Source: Magnolia sinica
Taxonomy: Eukaryota > Streptophyta > Magnoliopsida > Magnoliales > Magnoliaceae
DNA length: 64,000 bases
Direction of reading: 5' to 3'
Assembly: GCF_029962835.1 (NCBI RefSeq)
Contig: NC_080588.1
Span: 15,704,001 to 15,768,000, forward strand
Position numbers and translations under genes: made by a program
Notes under the pieces: model-generated
What the model saw: the letters and a program-made list of their open reading frames with translations, nothing else
The model's database searches: none
What the model was told of the DNA's origin: nothing
In this document: positions 11,710-22,703 of the stretch, piece by piece
How the letters are laid out: every line of letters starts with the position of its first letter
How positions within the stretch are numbered: position 1 is the stretch's first letter

Positions 11710-12052
11710 ATTTTTAGTTTTGTGATTCCTTCTTCTTTTTATACTCTAAATCTATCATTTACAAACTTCTACCAGAAATGTTTTTAGTTAATTTTATAGG
11801 GTATGTTCGGATTATATGGGGTCATATACTTACTAGATTTGTTGTGGGATGATGAGGCTATGATTGACAAGTTTAAGCTTGATCATTTCAATTCATCCTT
11901 TGTTGAGTCCTTCGTCTTGAACTCTCCTTTAAGGCAGACTCAACATTCACGAAACGGCTAAATCTTGGCATATCTGTTCTAATTTTCAATAATTCAAACT
12001 ATTCATGTGATGGGCTTCTATTTGATGATACAAATCGTTAATATGGTAGTGT
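11710..12052. other. Spacer inside the foldback structure
   Basis: AT-rich sequence between the 359-bp repeat and the right inverted segment. No gene seen. Confidence 0.4.
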
Positions 12053-12245
12053 GTTGGGTGATCTAAACATTCATATGATATGGCCAATTTTCATTGTCCT
12101 AAACTTTTAATATGCATGGATCATTTCAATTCATCCAATCCATTCATGTGGTTGGCTCGTAGTGATCCAAATCCTTAATATGATTAGGGGCATTTTCAGT
12201 TTATCAAATTTCCTCATTGATTGAGGTTGTTTTCAATGGTGTAGC
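12053..12245 (-). repeat. Inverted repeat, inner part of right foldback arm
   Basis: Inverted partner of 8643-8850 (see that entry). The minisatellite arm begins about 65 bp further right. Confidence 0.82.
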
Positions 12246-12309
12246 CCGGTTGATTTTCTAAGTTGATTTATATCATTCGTACGATTGACTATTTGTAAGC
12301 TTGTTCAAA

Positions 12310-13395
12310 TGATTCCTCGAAGTGAATGGAATTCACCGTGAAGTAGATGAATTGAATGGAATTCACCGCGAAGTAAAGGAAATTCATCACGAAGTAGATG
12401 AATTGAATGGATTTCACCGCGAAGTGAAGGAAATTCATCGCGAAGTAGATAAATTGATTAGATTTCACCACGAGGTAAAGGAAATTCACCGTGAAGTGAA
12501 GGAAATTCACTGCGAAGTAGATGAATTGAATGGATTTCATCACGAAGTGAATGGAATTCACTGCGAAGTGAAGGGAATTCACAGCAAAGTGAATGAAATT
12601 TACCGCGAAATGAATGGAATTGATTGTGAAGTGAATAGAATTGACCATGAAGTGAAGGAAAATCACCGTGAAGTGAAGAAAATTCACCACGAAGTAAAGG
12701 AAATTGACTGCGAAGTAAAGGAAATTGATCGTGAAGTGAATGGAATTCACCGCGAAGTGAATAGAATTTACTACGAAGTGAATAAAGTGAATGGAATTGA
12801 CTGCGAAGTGAATGGAATTGACCGCGAAATGAATGGAATTGACCGCGAAGTGAAGGGAACTCACTGTGAAGTGATTGGAATTGACTACGAAATGAATGAA
12901 GTGAAGGGAATTGACCGCGAAGTTAAGAAAATTCACCACGAAGTGATTGGAATTGATCGCGGAATGAATGAAGTGAAGGGAATTGACCGTGAAATGAATG
13001 GATTTGACTGCTTCGTGAATGGAATTGAACACGAAATGAATGAAATTGACCGCGAAATGAAGGGAATTCACCACGAAATGAATGGAATTCACCGCGAAGT
13101 GAAGGGAATTGATCGTAAAGTGAATGAAGTGAACGGAATTGACCGCGAAGTGAAGGAAATTGACCGCGAAATGAATGGAATTGACAACGAAATGAATGGA
13201 ATTGACCGCAAAGTGAATGGAATTCACCGCGAAGTGAATGGAATTGACCGCGAAATGCATGGACTTGACCACGAAGTGAATGGAATTTGACTGCGAAGTA
13301 AATGAAGTAAATGGAATTGACCGTGAAGTGAATGGAATTGACCATGAAATGAATGGAATTGACCGCGAAGTGAACGGAATTACCGCGAAGTAGAT
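12310..13395. repeat. 21-bp minisatellite array 4 (right foldback arm)
   Basis: About 50 units of GAATGGAATTGACCGCGAAG, opposite in orientation to arrays 2 and 3. Units alternate ATTGACCGCGAA and ATTCACCGCGAA. Some are extended by 9 bp (GTGAATGAA or GTAGATGAATTG-type inserts). All length changes within 12322-13290 keep the reading frame. Confidence 0.92.
12322..13290 (+). other. 322-codon open frame of coiled-coil heptads within array 4 (coding status unproven)
   Basis: The frame reads repeated VNGIDRE / VKGIHRE / MNGIDRE. Placing V or M at 'a' and I at 'd' gives a regular heptad with polar b, c, e, f and g. Three-residue insertions (VNE or VDE before the next V or L) look like stammers. In the consensus unit the other two plus-strand frames hit TGA, so only the heptad frame is open. 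The opposite strand is also open for 327 codons (13272-12289; VNSIHFA repeats), because a 21-bp unit lacking stops gives that automatically. No promoter, intron or other domain is attached. It may be a real repeat protein or a by-product of the repeat length. Confidence 0.3.
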
Positions 13396-13559
13396 GAAAT
13401 TAACTAATACACAAACAAATCGCCATTCATAATGAAATCAGTATTAACAAGACATCATTTACTACAAATTTACGATAAAATATATAAGACATCATTTATA
13501 ACAAATTACATCATTTCACCCTGAATGTTTTATAAAACATCATTTACAACAAATTACAA
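13396..13559. repeat. Short degenerate direct repeats (ACATCATTTACAACAAATTAC)
   Basis: Three to four imperfect copies of an ACATCATTTA-Y-AACAAATTAC motif, spaced about 45-55 bp. They probably lie in the 3' untranslated part of the minus-strand Ulp1-like gene. Confidence 0.55.
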
Positions 13560-15499
13560 CATTTCACAAAATTTCCCCATTCCTCTTATGCCTAAGACAA
13601 ATATATCGTCTTTTGTGGACACTCAGGCTATCACGCCCCAAACTCGGAAACCGGGCTCACAAAATTTTTGATCGTCGAATCTGGCGCCGACAGCCTCTGT
13701 AGTACTCCATTCTCGGCTCTCAGCGCCCATACGCCAAATTTCTGATCCGGGATCCTATAAGGAGGATTTTCAATGTAAATTTTTTTTGTAAAGGAGCATA
13801 ACCACAAGTGTACCCAAATCACAAGAGTAACATCATCATCACATATCCACTAATATAAATCGTTGATTCTAATTCTGAAAGGAAATATAATAAAATCTCC
13901 ACAAAACTCAGCCTCCACGCTCCTACCTCAATGCCACTGCAACCTAACGACACCTGCACGCAACGGTCGTGCATAAGCTTACAAGAAGCTTAGAGGGTGG
14001 TGTACATGTGTGCAATGCATGTGCCTAGCATATAAATATCACAGTAAATGAAAATACTAGTAGGTCCATAAATACCATCAGACTTATCCAGACTATGCAA
14101 TGCAAAGACATACTAAGGCAATGTTATATACTGAGGAAGCAATGCAATATGCAAATCCTGATAAGTCCATGAATACTGTTAGCCGTATCTAAGCCAGCAA
14201 TGCAGAAACATAGTAAACTAATGTCATATGCAGAGGATGAGATGCAGTATGCAATGCAAAGGAGATGGCAACGTTGAAGTGTGAGTTAGAATGATAGCAC
14301 GTGGTATCACAAGTTGTGCGGTTCATCACAAAGGACTTCTATCCAAACTAGTCTCATACCTAAATTTGGATAGTCAGGCTCAATATGGTAAACTCCTGAT
14401 CTCAGGTTGGTTGCGCACCCCAATCGAAATCCTGACCATTGCGTAGGTACACATAACAAATTAGTTGCGCACCACCAGCCCGAGTGGATAGTGAATGAAT
14501 GAATGAATCAATCAAATACTGAGTACGCAACTCCTGCTCAGTAAGTTCACATATCTGTATCGTACATCTTTGGGATCATCACCAGGGTCTAGTATACTCC
14601 ACGCTAGCTTGCTGCCCCATCAAGCGCATAAATAGGTAAGTGGAAGAGACCTCATTATCCGCTTGCCGATATTGGCCCGACTCGCCGATAGTGGACTCAT
14701 TCCTCAAGCTGGGTCAGATTCGGCCTAGTCATTGCCTTCTCCTTCAGGCGAGTAAGGCCATACCCCTATTACAACAGACCACGACATAGTGGGAGACGCA
14801 ACCTACTGGTATTCGGCACTCGACGCTCATGTATCTACTCAGTCTAAACGTTGGAGCATCCTCTGGTACCAAGAGGGTTTACGAAATTTCACCTAGGGAC
14901 ATCTATAGTACCTCATGTAGAAAAAGATTTTCGGTGTCCCATCTAGCCATCCACGATATGCCTGTGGAGGCTACGACCCTGATATCGCCAGGGCATATAA
15001 TAATCATGTCACATAAATACCTGATACATGAATCACGCTATCTAGTCATGTAGCAATCCCGCGCGTACCACGCGCTCATGCGGGGTAACTCCGCCTATCC
15101 AGGAGTCCCATAATAATAATTCGCCTAATGGCATATGCTATGATCAATCACTCCTTATGTCAAGCATACATATGATGCGTATGGGCATGAATCATGCAGC
15201 TATACTAAGCATGCTCTACAATGATGATGTACTCTCCTCATATCAAGGATGGGCCTAGACGGCCTACTCATATCAAGAATGGGCATAACAATTATGGGGG
15301 CCCAATGGTTTGGGTTAGCCCATTAAGGGGAGATGAGAATGGGCCTAACAATAGGCCTTAGGAGGGTTACAATGTAGACATTTAACCATCATTACTTTTA
15401 AAAATATGGACATTAAACCATCATTGCTCTTAAGGCATAGTCCATTTAGAACCAACTAGGAAGATGAATGAGCATCATAAACATCATTACATACATCAT

Positions 15500-15860
15500 G
15501 GTGGAATCACACATCACAATGGGCCTCATATACATCACATTGGGCCTCACACAAAGGCCTCACATACATCACATTGGGCCTCATATAAGGGCCTCATATG
15601 CATCATATTGGGCCTCACTCATGGGTTTCATATACATCACATTGGGCCTCACTCATGGGCCTCATATACATCACATTGGGCCTCACTCATGGGCCTCATA
15701 TACATCATAATGGGCCTCACCATCTGGGCCTCAAATACATCACAATGGCCCTCACCATCTGGGCCTCACATACATCACACTGGGCCTCATATATATCGTG
15801 TTGGGCCTCACACAAGGGCCACAAATACATCATATTAGGCCTCACACAAGGGCCCATGGG
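15500..15860. repeat. Tandem repeats of GGGCCTCA-CATACATCAC (about 25-35 bp units)
   Basis: About ten to twelve imperfect units such as CATACATCACATTGGGCCTC. Similar degenerate units recur at 24546-24785, outside this LTR. Open frames here are repeat translations (HIHHIGPH) and I do not call them genes. Confidence 0.8.
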
Positions 15861-16683
15861 CAGTGAGTGCATCACATACATCATAGTGGGCCTGATGAGG
15901 CAGCCCATATAGTCCAGAAAAATAAATGGACAGGGAGCTTACAATACATACATCAAGGTGAGCCTGCTGCAATACAAAATGTGCCCCACCAGTTGGATAT
16001 ACAACGCATACATCATTGTGGGGTCCACCGGCTAGACAACGCTGATAAAACACATACATCATGGTGGGTCGCATCGTCCTGCCCATCTGGACGGTGCAGA
16101 TATACCACACATACCTTAGGTGGGCCCCACCCTCCACATGTGCAGCATGTGTAGGGTGGGCCCATGTCCAGAAAATGGGCGGACAAAGTGAATATATAGC
16201 ACATACATTATTGTGGGTTCCACCGTCCAGAGCGTTGGACGGTGTGGATAAGACCCATACATCACGGTTGGCTCCACATGGAACATCCAGGAATGGACGG
16301 TGTGGAGAAACACATACATCAAAGGTGGGGCGTCCACGTCCCAACTGGACGGTGGAGGTCCACACGTGCAGAGGGGGTCCCACCATCCAGCAAATGGATG
16401 AACAGTGCAGATATAACAAATACATCATTGTGGTCCCCGAATAAAATACATATATCACGGTGGGTCACATGTGGGTGGGGTCCACGCCCCATCAGATGGA
16501 CGGTTGGGATATAACACATACCTCATGATCAGGTCCACAGACTTGTTGACGTCCATATAGATGGAGGGTTGGGATATAAAACATACCTCATTATCAGGTC
16601 CACAAACTTGCTGACGTCAATACAGCAGCTATATAGCTGGTGTAAGCGTACACCAACCAATCCTCTTCTACAGAGGTGGGGCC

Positions 16684-16718
16684 ACCAAATACACACACAC
16701 ACACACACACATATATAG
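16684..16718. repeat. AC/AT microsatellite
   Basis: A run of alternating AC followed by ATATATA inside the solo LTR. Confidence 0.9.
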
Positions 16719-16867
16719 AGGTTGTCAGCGTCTAGGCCCACAGTCCAGGCCTGTTGGACAGCAGCCTGTCCGTTGGTCGGTCCTTGGGCCCATGGCTAGG
16801 GTGACCCCACCATATGGATGGTGGAGATAAAACCCATACATCCAGTGGGGTCCACGACAGGGAAAAG

Positions 16868-16870
<3 letters not shown>

Positions 16871-16913
<43 letters not shown>
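16871..16913. repeat. AG microsatellite, about 21 units
   Basis: Uninterrupted AG dinucleotide run within the solo LTR. Confidence 0.95.
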
Positions 16914-16918
<5 letters not shown>

Positions 16919-19900
16919 GGCTCCGCCACTATGAGCCCTCCCTTCCATGCATTACAAAACATACATCAAGTGGGTCCCATTACATGTGGGCCCAACAATC
17001 AAAATCAACGGTGGAGATCCCTTTTCCACCAAAGATGTAACGTCTAGATGACCTTTTCACACTAGAAAAATAAACATCATGATGGGGTCCATGGAGAATG
17101 GCCCCATCATGGGATGAACATATGAATTATGGTAGGCCATCGGCCACACCTAGGGTCCAAAGTAGGATCCATACCATCAATAGGAAGGCCCCACTTGGTC
17201 CATCACTAAAATTACCATCTAATCCTACAAAACACCCACCGATTGCTAATCTTCGTAGTTCTATGGCTTCCTTAGCTCCTTGGTTTCAACTTAGATGGGG
17301 GATGATGAAGATTAAAGGGTTGGGATGAGAGATGAGGGGGTAGGAAGTGGGCCACACTTAGCTCTCTCTTGGAAGAGCTTGGACGGACGGTCACTCTCTT
17401 GGTTGCTTGGAAAATGGTGGAGAAAATGAGAGAGAGATGAGATGTAAGGAGAGAGGGATGAGTTATTGTAAGGAAGAGATGGGTTGTTGTCAGGAAGAGT
17501 TAACTTTGAGGATGGCTTGTGTAAGAGAGGGATGGGTATGATGGGTGGAGTGATGGGTTGTGTACTTGACTAGTGATTGATTGATTGATGTGATAGATGG
17601 TAGAGATTCTCTTGGGGTTCATAACGTGCGGTATTTTTCTCAAAATAAACACGGGCCCACAACTCCTGGCCTGGGTATTGCATCGGTGCGCAAGACGCGG
17701 CATTGGAACCGCGGCAACGGCGCAGCCGCACTAGTATAAGTCTCGGGTCGAGTCGACTCAGATCTATGGAATGCGACTTAGGGTCGCGCGTAAATGCTGA
17801 TTACAGATCGCGGGTTGTCAGAATTTGACAGGGAGGATCGTGGGAGTCTACGAAACGGTATGGTCTAGGATACGGGCCTTACATAGGTAATCATAGGCTA
17901 TTGAGTTCCTAAAGATGGGAGTGAATTTCTGCAAGTTTGTCCCTGACAAAATTTGATCGCTACACAAAACATCAATATATTTCATGACAAATATGTCACA
18001 CTCATATCCGTTCATCTACTTTGGTATATAAGTATCTTCTCTGACCCTCCAAGTCTTCCCATCCAACGCAGACATATCTCCTACGACATGGAATATTATA
18101 GGTAAACCCTCCTTCATCAGCTCGATATGTTCCCTGTATCAAATGACTGCCCTCAAATATAAACTGTCGAGAATAATGATCTCTTGGTCTTGAGGGTGGA
18201 TGACCATGAGGTACCAATGACTGTTGGCATAGTTGATTGGTACGTATGCCTGTCCATGTTTGATAAGATAAGATATCATTAGAGAAATTATAAAAATGGG
18301 TACACCCAGCGTTGATAACTTGTAACGATATCATTATCTGTTCATACTACCACATGGGCTTGTGCCCTTCTCGAGGTTTAGCAATGCCGTTCACAGTGAG
18401 TTTCTCTACTTGTAATGTTGTACGCTCTTCGTTGCTGCAAATGTCCTAATACATTCTCAATGTCTAGGTCAAGACATGGCTATTATAGACAAAATACCAA
18501 ATTAGAACATATATCATATAAACAAATAACATACTAAGCATAATCCAATTCATATGGTTACCAGAAAAAATGTGAGGAAGAACTTGCAGTCCTGAGTATA
18601 TAAATTTAGAAATGAAGTATGCCTTCTCTCCAAGAAATTAACATACTTGTCAATAGCCTAATCAATAAAGATGGCGGATTAAGCTTTAGTCTAATATAAG
18701 AGTTGAATACACATGGATGTATGTATGTGAATTACTTACCATACTATTAACCCATGCATCTTTCTCCCATATGGTCCTTAACCAAATAAAATCCGCCGCA
18801 TCTTTGTTTGCGTTAGCCCAACTATCCAATTCATGTAGTTCCTCCTTCGATATAACCCTAAATGGATCAATCTTGGCCTAGAAGGGTATTGGAGAAGTAC
18901 AAAATTCATTCGGTTTCTCAGAGTCAGCGGTGTTGCTTGGAGTTATTTAAATGGTAGAGATGGATGTGAATGGAGAACGCTTATAGACAAACGGCTTCAT
19001 TACCCTCTTAGTTCTCCTCTTATAGACTGGATGGATAATAATGATTTCTCACATACATTAACGTCTAACACATTCGAGTGTTGAACCTCCACCTCTTCAT
19101 TCCCCTATTCCCTATCTTCCAATTCCTCGTCCTCCTTCTCAAACTCTTTCTTTTCCTTCTCTAACTCATTCTCCTAAGAAACGCATCCATCTACTTCTTC
19201 AACTCCACCTTACCCTCCTTTAACTCTTCCTTCTCCTTCTTCAATAACTCATTCTTGATCCTCATTTCTTCCTTCTCCCTCAATAACGTTTCCCTCTCCA
19301 TCTTCAAAACCGTCATCTCATTCAACTCTTCCTTCTCTAACCTCAAGGCTTCTTTCTCTTTTAGCACTAGTTCCCTCTCATTGAGTGCTAGTTCTCTCTC
19401 CCTCTCCATCGATTATTCTCTCTCTTTTAGTACACATTCTCTCTCATCGATATGTTTTTTCTTTTGATTTAACTCTTCCCTATCTCTCCAACAAAAGCCT
19501 CTCTGCCTTCAGCTCCTCCCTATCCTCCCTCAACTCTCCTGTCAATTGCAATCCCGCTCCCTCTCCCTCTCCCTCATCACCACTCTCTTCCCCTCCCCCT
19601 TTCTCTCCCTCTCCCTCTCCCTCATCCTCTCCCTCGGCCTCTCCCTCTCCTTGTCCCTCTCCCTCTTCGATATCTTCATTATCATGATCATATTTAATGT
19701 CCTACAAAATGAAGCAATGTATATATCAAATATATAACATGTCAAAGTAAATATAAAATCTTAACATAAAAGAAGACTTTTATGACATCTTACGTGAGAT
19801 CTATCACGGACCAAACGAACGGCATCCGTCTTCAGCTCTTCAATGGTGGGTTCCAAGGTAAGAATTATCTCAGTTTGAAAGAGAACATCCATCATATTCA

Positions 19901-20959
19901 TGTACAGAAACATATATATTTCGATAAGTGACCACTTAGCTTCAAAAAAATTGATTTACATCTTCACTCTCAAGTATTTGATGAATTTTCTTATACCTCC
20001 AACCCTTCCATTCTCGATATTGTATGAATCTTGTAATTTGGGAGGAAACATATGAAATGATACATTCTTGGAGAGCTGATACTCTCTCAAGGGCCTATAT
20101 CTGTTATAATGAAATAGCAAGATAGTCTTAAACAAATATAGTTTCGTATAAACTATAAATTAAAATAGATAAGGAAAGAATCCTTACTTGTAGGGGAAAT
20201 ATGCAGTCGTTGACATTGTAGTGAAACTCATGTGATACCCATGTGATACCATCAAGGCACTCTCGATCCCTTCAGTCATCGTTTAAAAGGCCAAACTACC
20301 CCAAGGGTAAATATTAAAGTCTTCCAACGAGTCCACAAGGTCGATATACTCTGTATAACACATAATATTTGTGTCGGTTCCCCTAACAAACCACTCTATG
20401 CATAATATTAGGGCTACCTTCAAGACATCTTCGTGCTTATTGCTATCAACTATCTTATTGAACACCTCTTGTACGTGTTTATTTAGGATAGGATATTCCT
20501 TGAAATATTTCTCTCTTATTGACTTCTTGGAATGACGAATATTGGGTATGGAGAGGTTACCAGTCTTCAGCCCTGTTATTAGGGTGAAGTCTATCTCCGA
20601 AAATTTTAAATGGTTCCCCTGTATCTCGAATACAAGATTACCTCTATATCTCTCAATAAGTAAGTGAAACAAAGCTCCTATAAACCTAAATGATGTAATG
20701 TGCAGTAAAAAAAAAAGAAAAGAATGAGGACTGCCTAAATATATTTAATCTACTGTCATTTTTCTTCAAACCACTCTTCACGATATCAAACCACCATGTC
20801 AATGAACATCTACGTGACAGGTTTGAGACTGTAGCATCAAGTCCCTTACGTGATGGTTTGTCATCTGCAAGGATGAATTAGAAATTATATCAATAATAAC
20901 ATTCAATATTTAATGAAGCATAATGTGAAAGTTGATTTGTTGTGGTGAAAAATTATAAA

Positions 20960-22020
20960 GTATAGTGTTAGTTTGCCAAGTCGGCGGTCATTTTTAGTGA
21001 ATTCTAAGTGAAAGTGCCCAACTTATAAGTGAATTTCAATAAGTTTCGGCCTGTTTCACTCATTTACTAGTCAATTTCATGAAGTTGTTGGTAAATTTTC
21101 GTAAGTTCTTGGTAAAAAAGATGTCAATTTCAAGCAATTATCGGTCATTTTAACGAATTCCAAGTCAAAGTGGCCGGCTCATAGATGAAATTCAACTAGT
21201 TTGCGGCCAATTTCACTCAGTTATTGGTCAATTTTCTGAGTTAGATGTTGCATTTTGGCTCGAGAACGTCATGAAATTGACCGCGAAGTGAGTGAAGTTG
21301 ACCATGAACTGACTGAAATTCACCGCGAAATCACTTCAATTGACCTTGAATTAACTGAAATTGACCATGAACTAAGTTAAATTGACCATGAACTGATTGA
21401 ATTTGACCACGAAGTGACTAAAATTCACTGGCTATTGAGTTAAATTGACCACGAACTGATTGTGTTTGACTGCGGACTAAGTGAAATTGATCGGGGACTA
21501 AGTGAAATTGACCGATCACCACTTCAAATTAACATTTTGAACTGAGTTAAATTGACCGCGAACATTGTGAAATTGACCAAGAACTGAGTTAAATTGACCA
21601 CAGACATCGCGAAATTGATCGCGAACATCGTGAAATTGACCGCAAACTAGCTTAAGTTAGAGAAATTGACCGCGAACTGAGTTAAAATGACCGCGAGCTA
21701 AGTTAAGTTGACCGATAAGTAAGTGACAAGCAGTTATCGGTCAATTTCACATAGTTCTCGGTCAAGATGTCAGTTTCTTGCAGTTGTGAGTCAAATTTCA
21801 CTTACTCTTCGGTCAATTCCATTCACTTCGTAGTAGATTTAACTCAGTTCGCGGTCATTTTAACTCAGTGAACGATCAATTCCATTCACTTCACTGTAGA
21901 TTTAACTCAGTTCACCGTCATTAAAACTTAGTTCGCGGTCAATTTAACTCAGTGGGTCCTCAATCTATTAACTTAGTGGGTCATCGGTCTATTTCACTCG
22001 GTCTTCATTCAGTTTCACAT
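20960..22020. repeat. Right subterminal 21-bp-type minisatellite with two orientation flips
   Basis: Degenerate CGGTCAATTT units run in plus orientation from about 20970 to 21240. They then reverse (GAAATTGACCGCGAACTGAG) from about 21265 to 21720, and return to plus orientation from about 21730 to 22020. The middle block still reads heptads (EIDREVS, EIDHELS) but has stop codons, so it is not coding. It mirrors the left subterminal array at 714-1370. Confidence 0.85.
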
Positions 22021-22299
22021 CGGTCTTCGTTCTTTGTTTCAAAAACCCTCAATGTGGGCCATTTGAGTATTGAATTTGCTCATTTATCGGGGCATGCCAT
22101 ATCATACAATGTTTTTTTTTTTTTTAAGTTGATTATGGACCGTGCAGATATATCATATAAAATATGGTGGGGTCCACGAAATGAAAGCAGGGATCTTAAA
22201 TATACCTGCTATTCGAAGCTTCTTTGATAAGAGGATTATTTTTGTCCAGTCTTGGGTTGACAAAAGTCGAAAATGATATACGTAGCGAGTGTATTCTCG

Positions 22300-22490
22300 A
22301 TCAAATAAAAGTATACTGAAAATGAGAGTTTTACTGATAGGGTGGACAATCACAAAAGGGGAGAGAAAAAAGCAATAAAATGAGGATTTTATTGTTAGAG
22401 TGGACAGTCACAAAGGGGGGGAGAAGTAATCAGAAAATGAGGTTTTTCTACTAGGGTGAAAAATCAGGAGTAGAAAAGAAGAATCACAAA
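22300..22490. repeat. Direct repeats of about 55-60 bp near the right MULE end
   Basis: Nearly three imperfect units of the pattern AAAATGAG-TTTT-ACT-RGGGTG-ACARTCACAAA-GGGGAG. The left end has only vague similarity, so they are probably a local expansion. Confidence 0.65.
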
Positions 22491-22539
22491 ATTTTTCAAA
22501 GACACGTGGCCTACAGCTTTCGAAGTTACGTGTGCAAAG

Positions 22540-22694
22540 AGGAGGGGCACTTTCGAACCGTGAAAAGTCATCCGCATAGCAGGGGAGTATTCTCGGAGGT
22601 TAAGGAGGGCTTAGTAACGTGCGTGGCTCATAAGCGAGTTGTACAGGACGGCTTAGTAAGGTGCGGCTCATAAGCGAGTTGTGAAAAAAAGCTC
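22540..22694 (-). repeat. Right terminal inverted repeat of the MULE
   Basis: Inverted match to 255-385. The outermost 30-odd bases are present twice (22610-22642 and 22652-22682, both containing GGCTCATAAGCGAGTTGT), so the right TIR carries a tandem duplication of its tip. It ends AAAAAAAGCTC at 22694, followed by TACGTCAAT (22695-22703). Confidence 0.8.
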
Positions 22695-22703
22695 TACGTC
22701 AAT

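Larger units (their letters stand above)
7883..13420. mobile_element. Foldback-like element nested in the MULE
   Basis: Two arms in inverted orientation flank 8.9-12.0 kb. Each arm consists of a 21-bp minisatellite array (7905-8642 left, 12310-13395 right, opposite orientation) plus a unique inner segment (8640-8850 left, 12053-12240 right). The inner segments are clear inverted copies, sharing for example TTTTAATATGCATGGATCATTTC on opposite strands. The cargo is an ORF1-like fragment and a 359-bp tandem repeat. Foldback elements with tandem-repeat arms are known (Drosophila FB, Arabidopsis FARE). No target duplication was identified, so the outer limits and its status as a separate element, rather than an internal part of the MULE, are inference. 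Confidence 0.55.
13629..17883 (-). mobile_element. Large solo LTR (about 4.26 kb) inside the Ulp1-like gene
   Basis: On the minus strand it begins TGTAAGGCCCGTATCC (17883) and ends GTTTGGGGCGTGATA (13629). These are typical plant gypsy LTR ends, with CA mutated to TA. Flanking 5-mers on the minus strand are ACCTA and GCCTG, which match if two transitions are allowed. The split protease frame resumes on the other side. No internal gag-pol is present. It contains GGGCC-rich tandem repeats (15.5-15.86 kb), many 'GTGGGGTCCAC' stretches (15.9-17.2 kb) and an AG microsatellite. Confidence 0.65.
13560..20880 (-). pseudogene. DUF1985 / coiled-coil / Ulp1-like (C48) cysteine protease gene, broken
   Basis: Read on the minus strand from 20880. 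A DUF1985-like region (20672-20283) has 'GNLVFEIQGNHLKFSEIDF' and 'TLITGLKTGN'. A putative exon at 20275-20170 follows, then one at about 20095-19980 ('FPPKLQDSYNIENG'). A highly charged coiled coil spans 19409-19191, with E/R-rich repeats upstream. Then come 'ISKEELHELDSWANANKDAA' (about 18850) and a segment near 18640 ('FLERRHTSFLNL'). The C48 peptidase core shows His in 'NSHWYLMVI' (codon 18217-18219), Asp in 'IIILDSL' (18166-18168) and Cys in 'YECDIFVMKYID' (17998-18000). The oxyanion Gln position is a TAG stop (18016-18018), one transition from CAG. The last codons (about 13628-13560) lie beyond a 4.3-kb solo LTR. Family: Ulp1-type proteases process SUMO, and MULE-borne copies are known. 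Exon borders are approximate. Confidence 0.78.
255..22694. mobile_element. Giant Kaonashi-like MULE (about 22.4 kb) with TIRs and 9-bp TSD
   Basis: Seen: the left end (255-385) and the reverse complement of the right end (22540-22694) align over roughly 130 bp, including the shared stretches CTTATGAGCCACGCAC, AGAATACTCCCCTGCT and GGATGACTTTTCAC. The flanking 9-mers are TATGTCAAT (246-254) and TACGTCAAT (22695-22703), 8 of 9 identical; 9-bp duplications are typical of Mutator elements. Inside are a MuDR-type transposase remnant (plus strand) and a convergent DUF1985/Ulp1-like protease remnant (minus strand). Known: plant Kaonashi-type MULEs carry Ulp1-like genes. Both coding regions are broken, so the copy is non-autonomous. 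Two solo LTRs (about 2.0 and 4.3 kb) and an inner foldback structure sit inside. Without them the element would be roughly 11 kb. The exact terminal base is inferred from the TSD. Confidence 0.8.

Noticed and set aside
12289-13345. Minus-strand open frames of VNSIHFA or FHSLRGQ repeats across array 4
   Set aside because: All three minus-strand frames of the 21-bp unit lack stops, so long open frames there carry no information about coding.
15464-16519. Overlapping open frames on both strands
   Set aside because: They translate GGGCC-rich tandem repeats of an LTR (HIHHIGPH and similar), with no domain.
19255-19737. Plus-strand Ser/Pro-rich open frames
   Set aside because: Antisense of the coiled-coil and Arg/Glu-rich part of the Ulp1-like gene; a CTCCCT simple repeat explains them.
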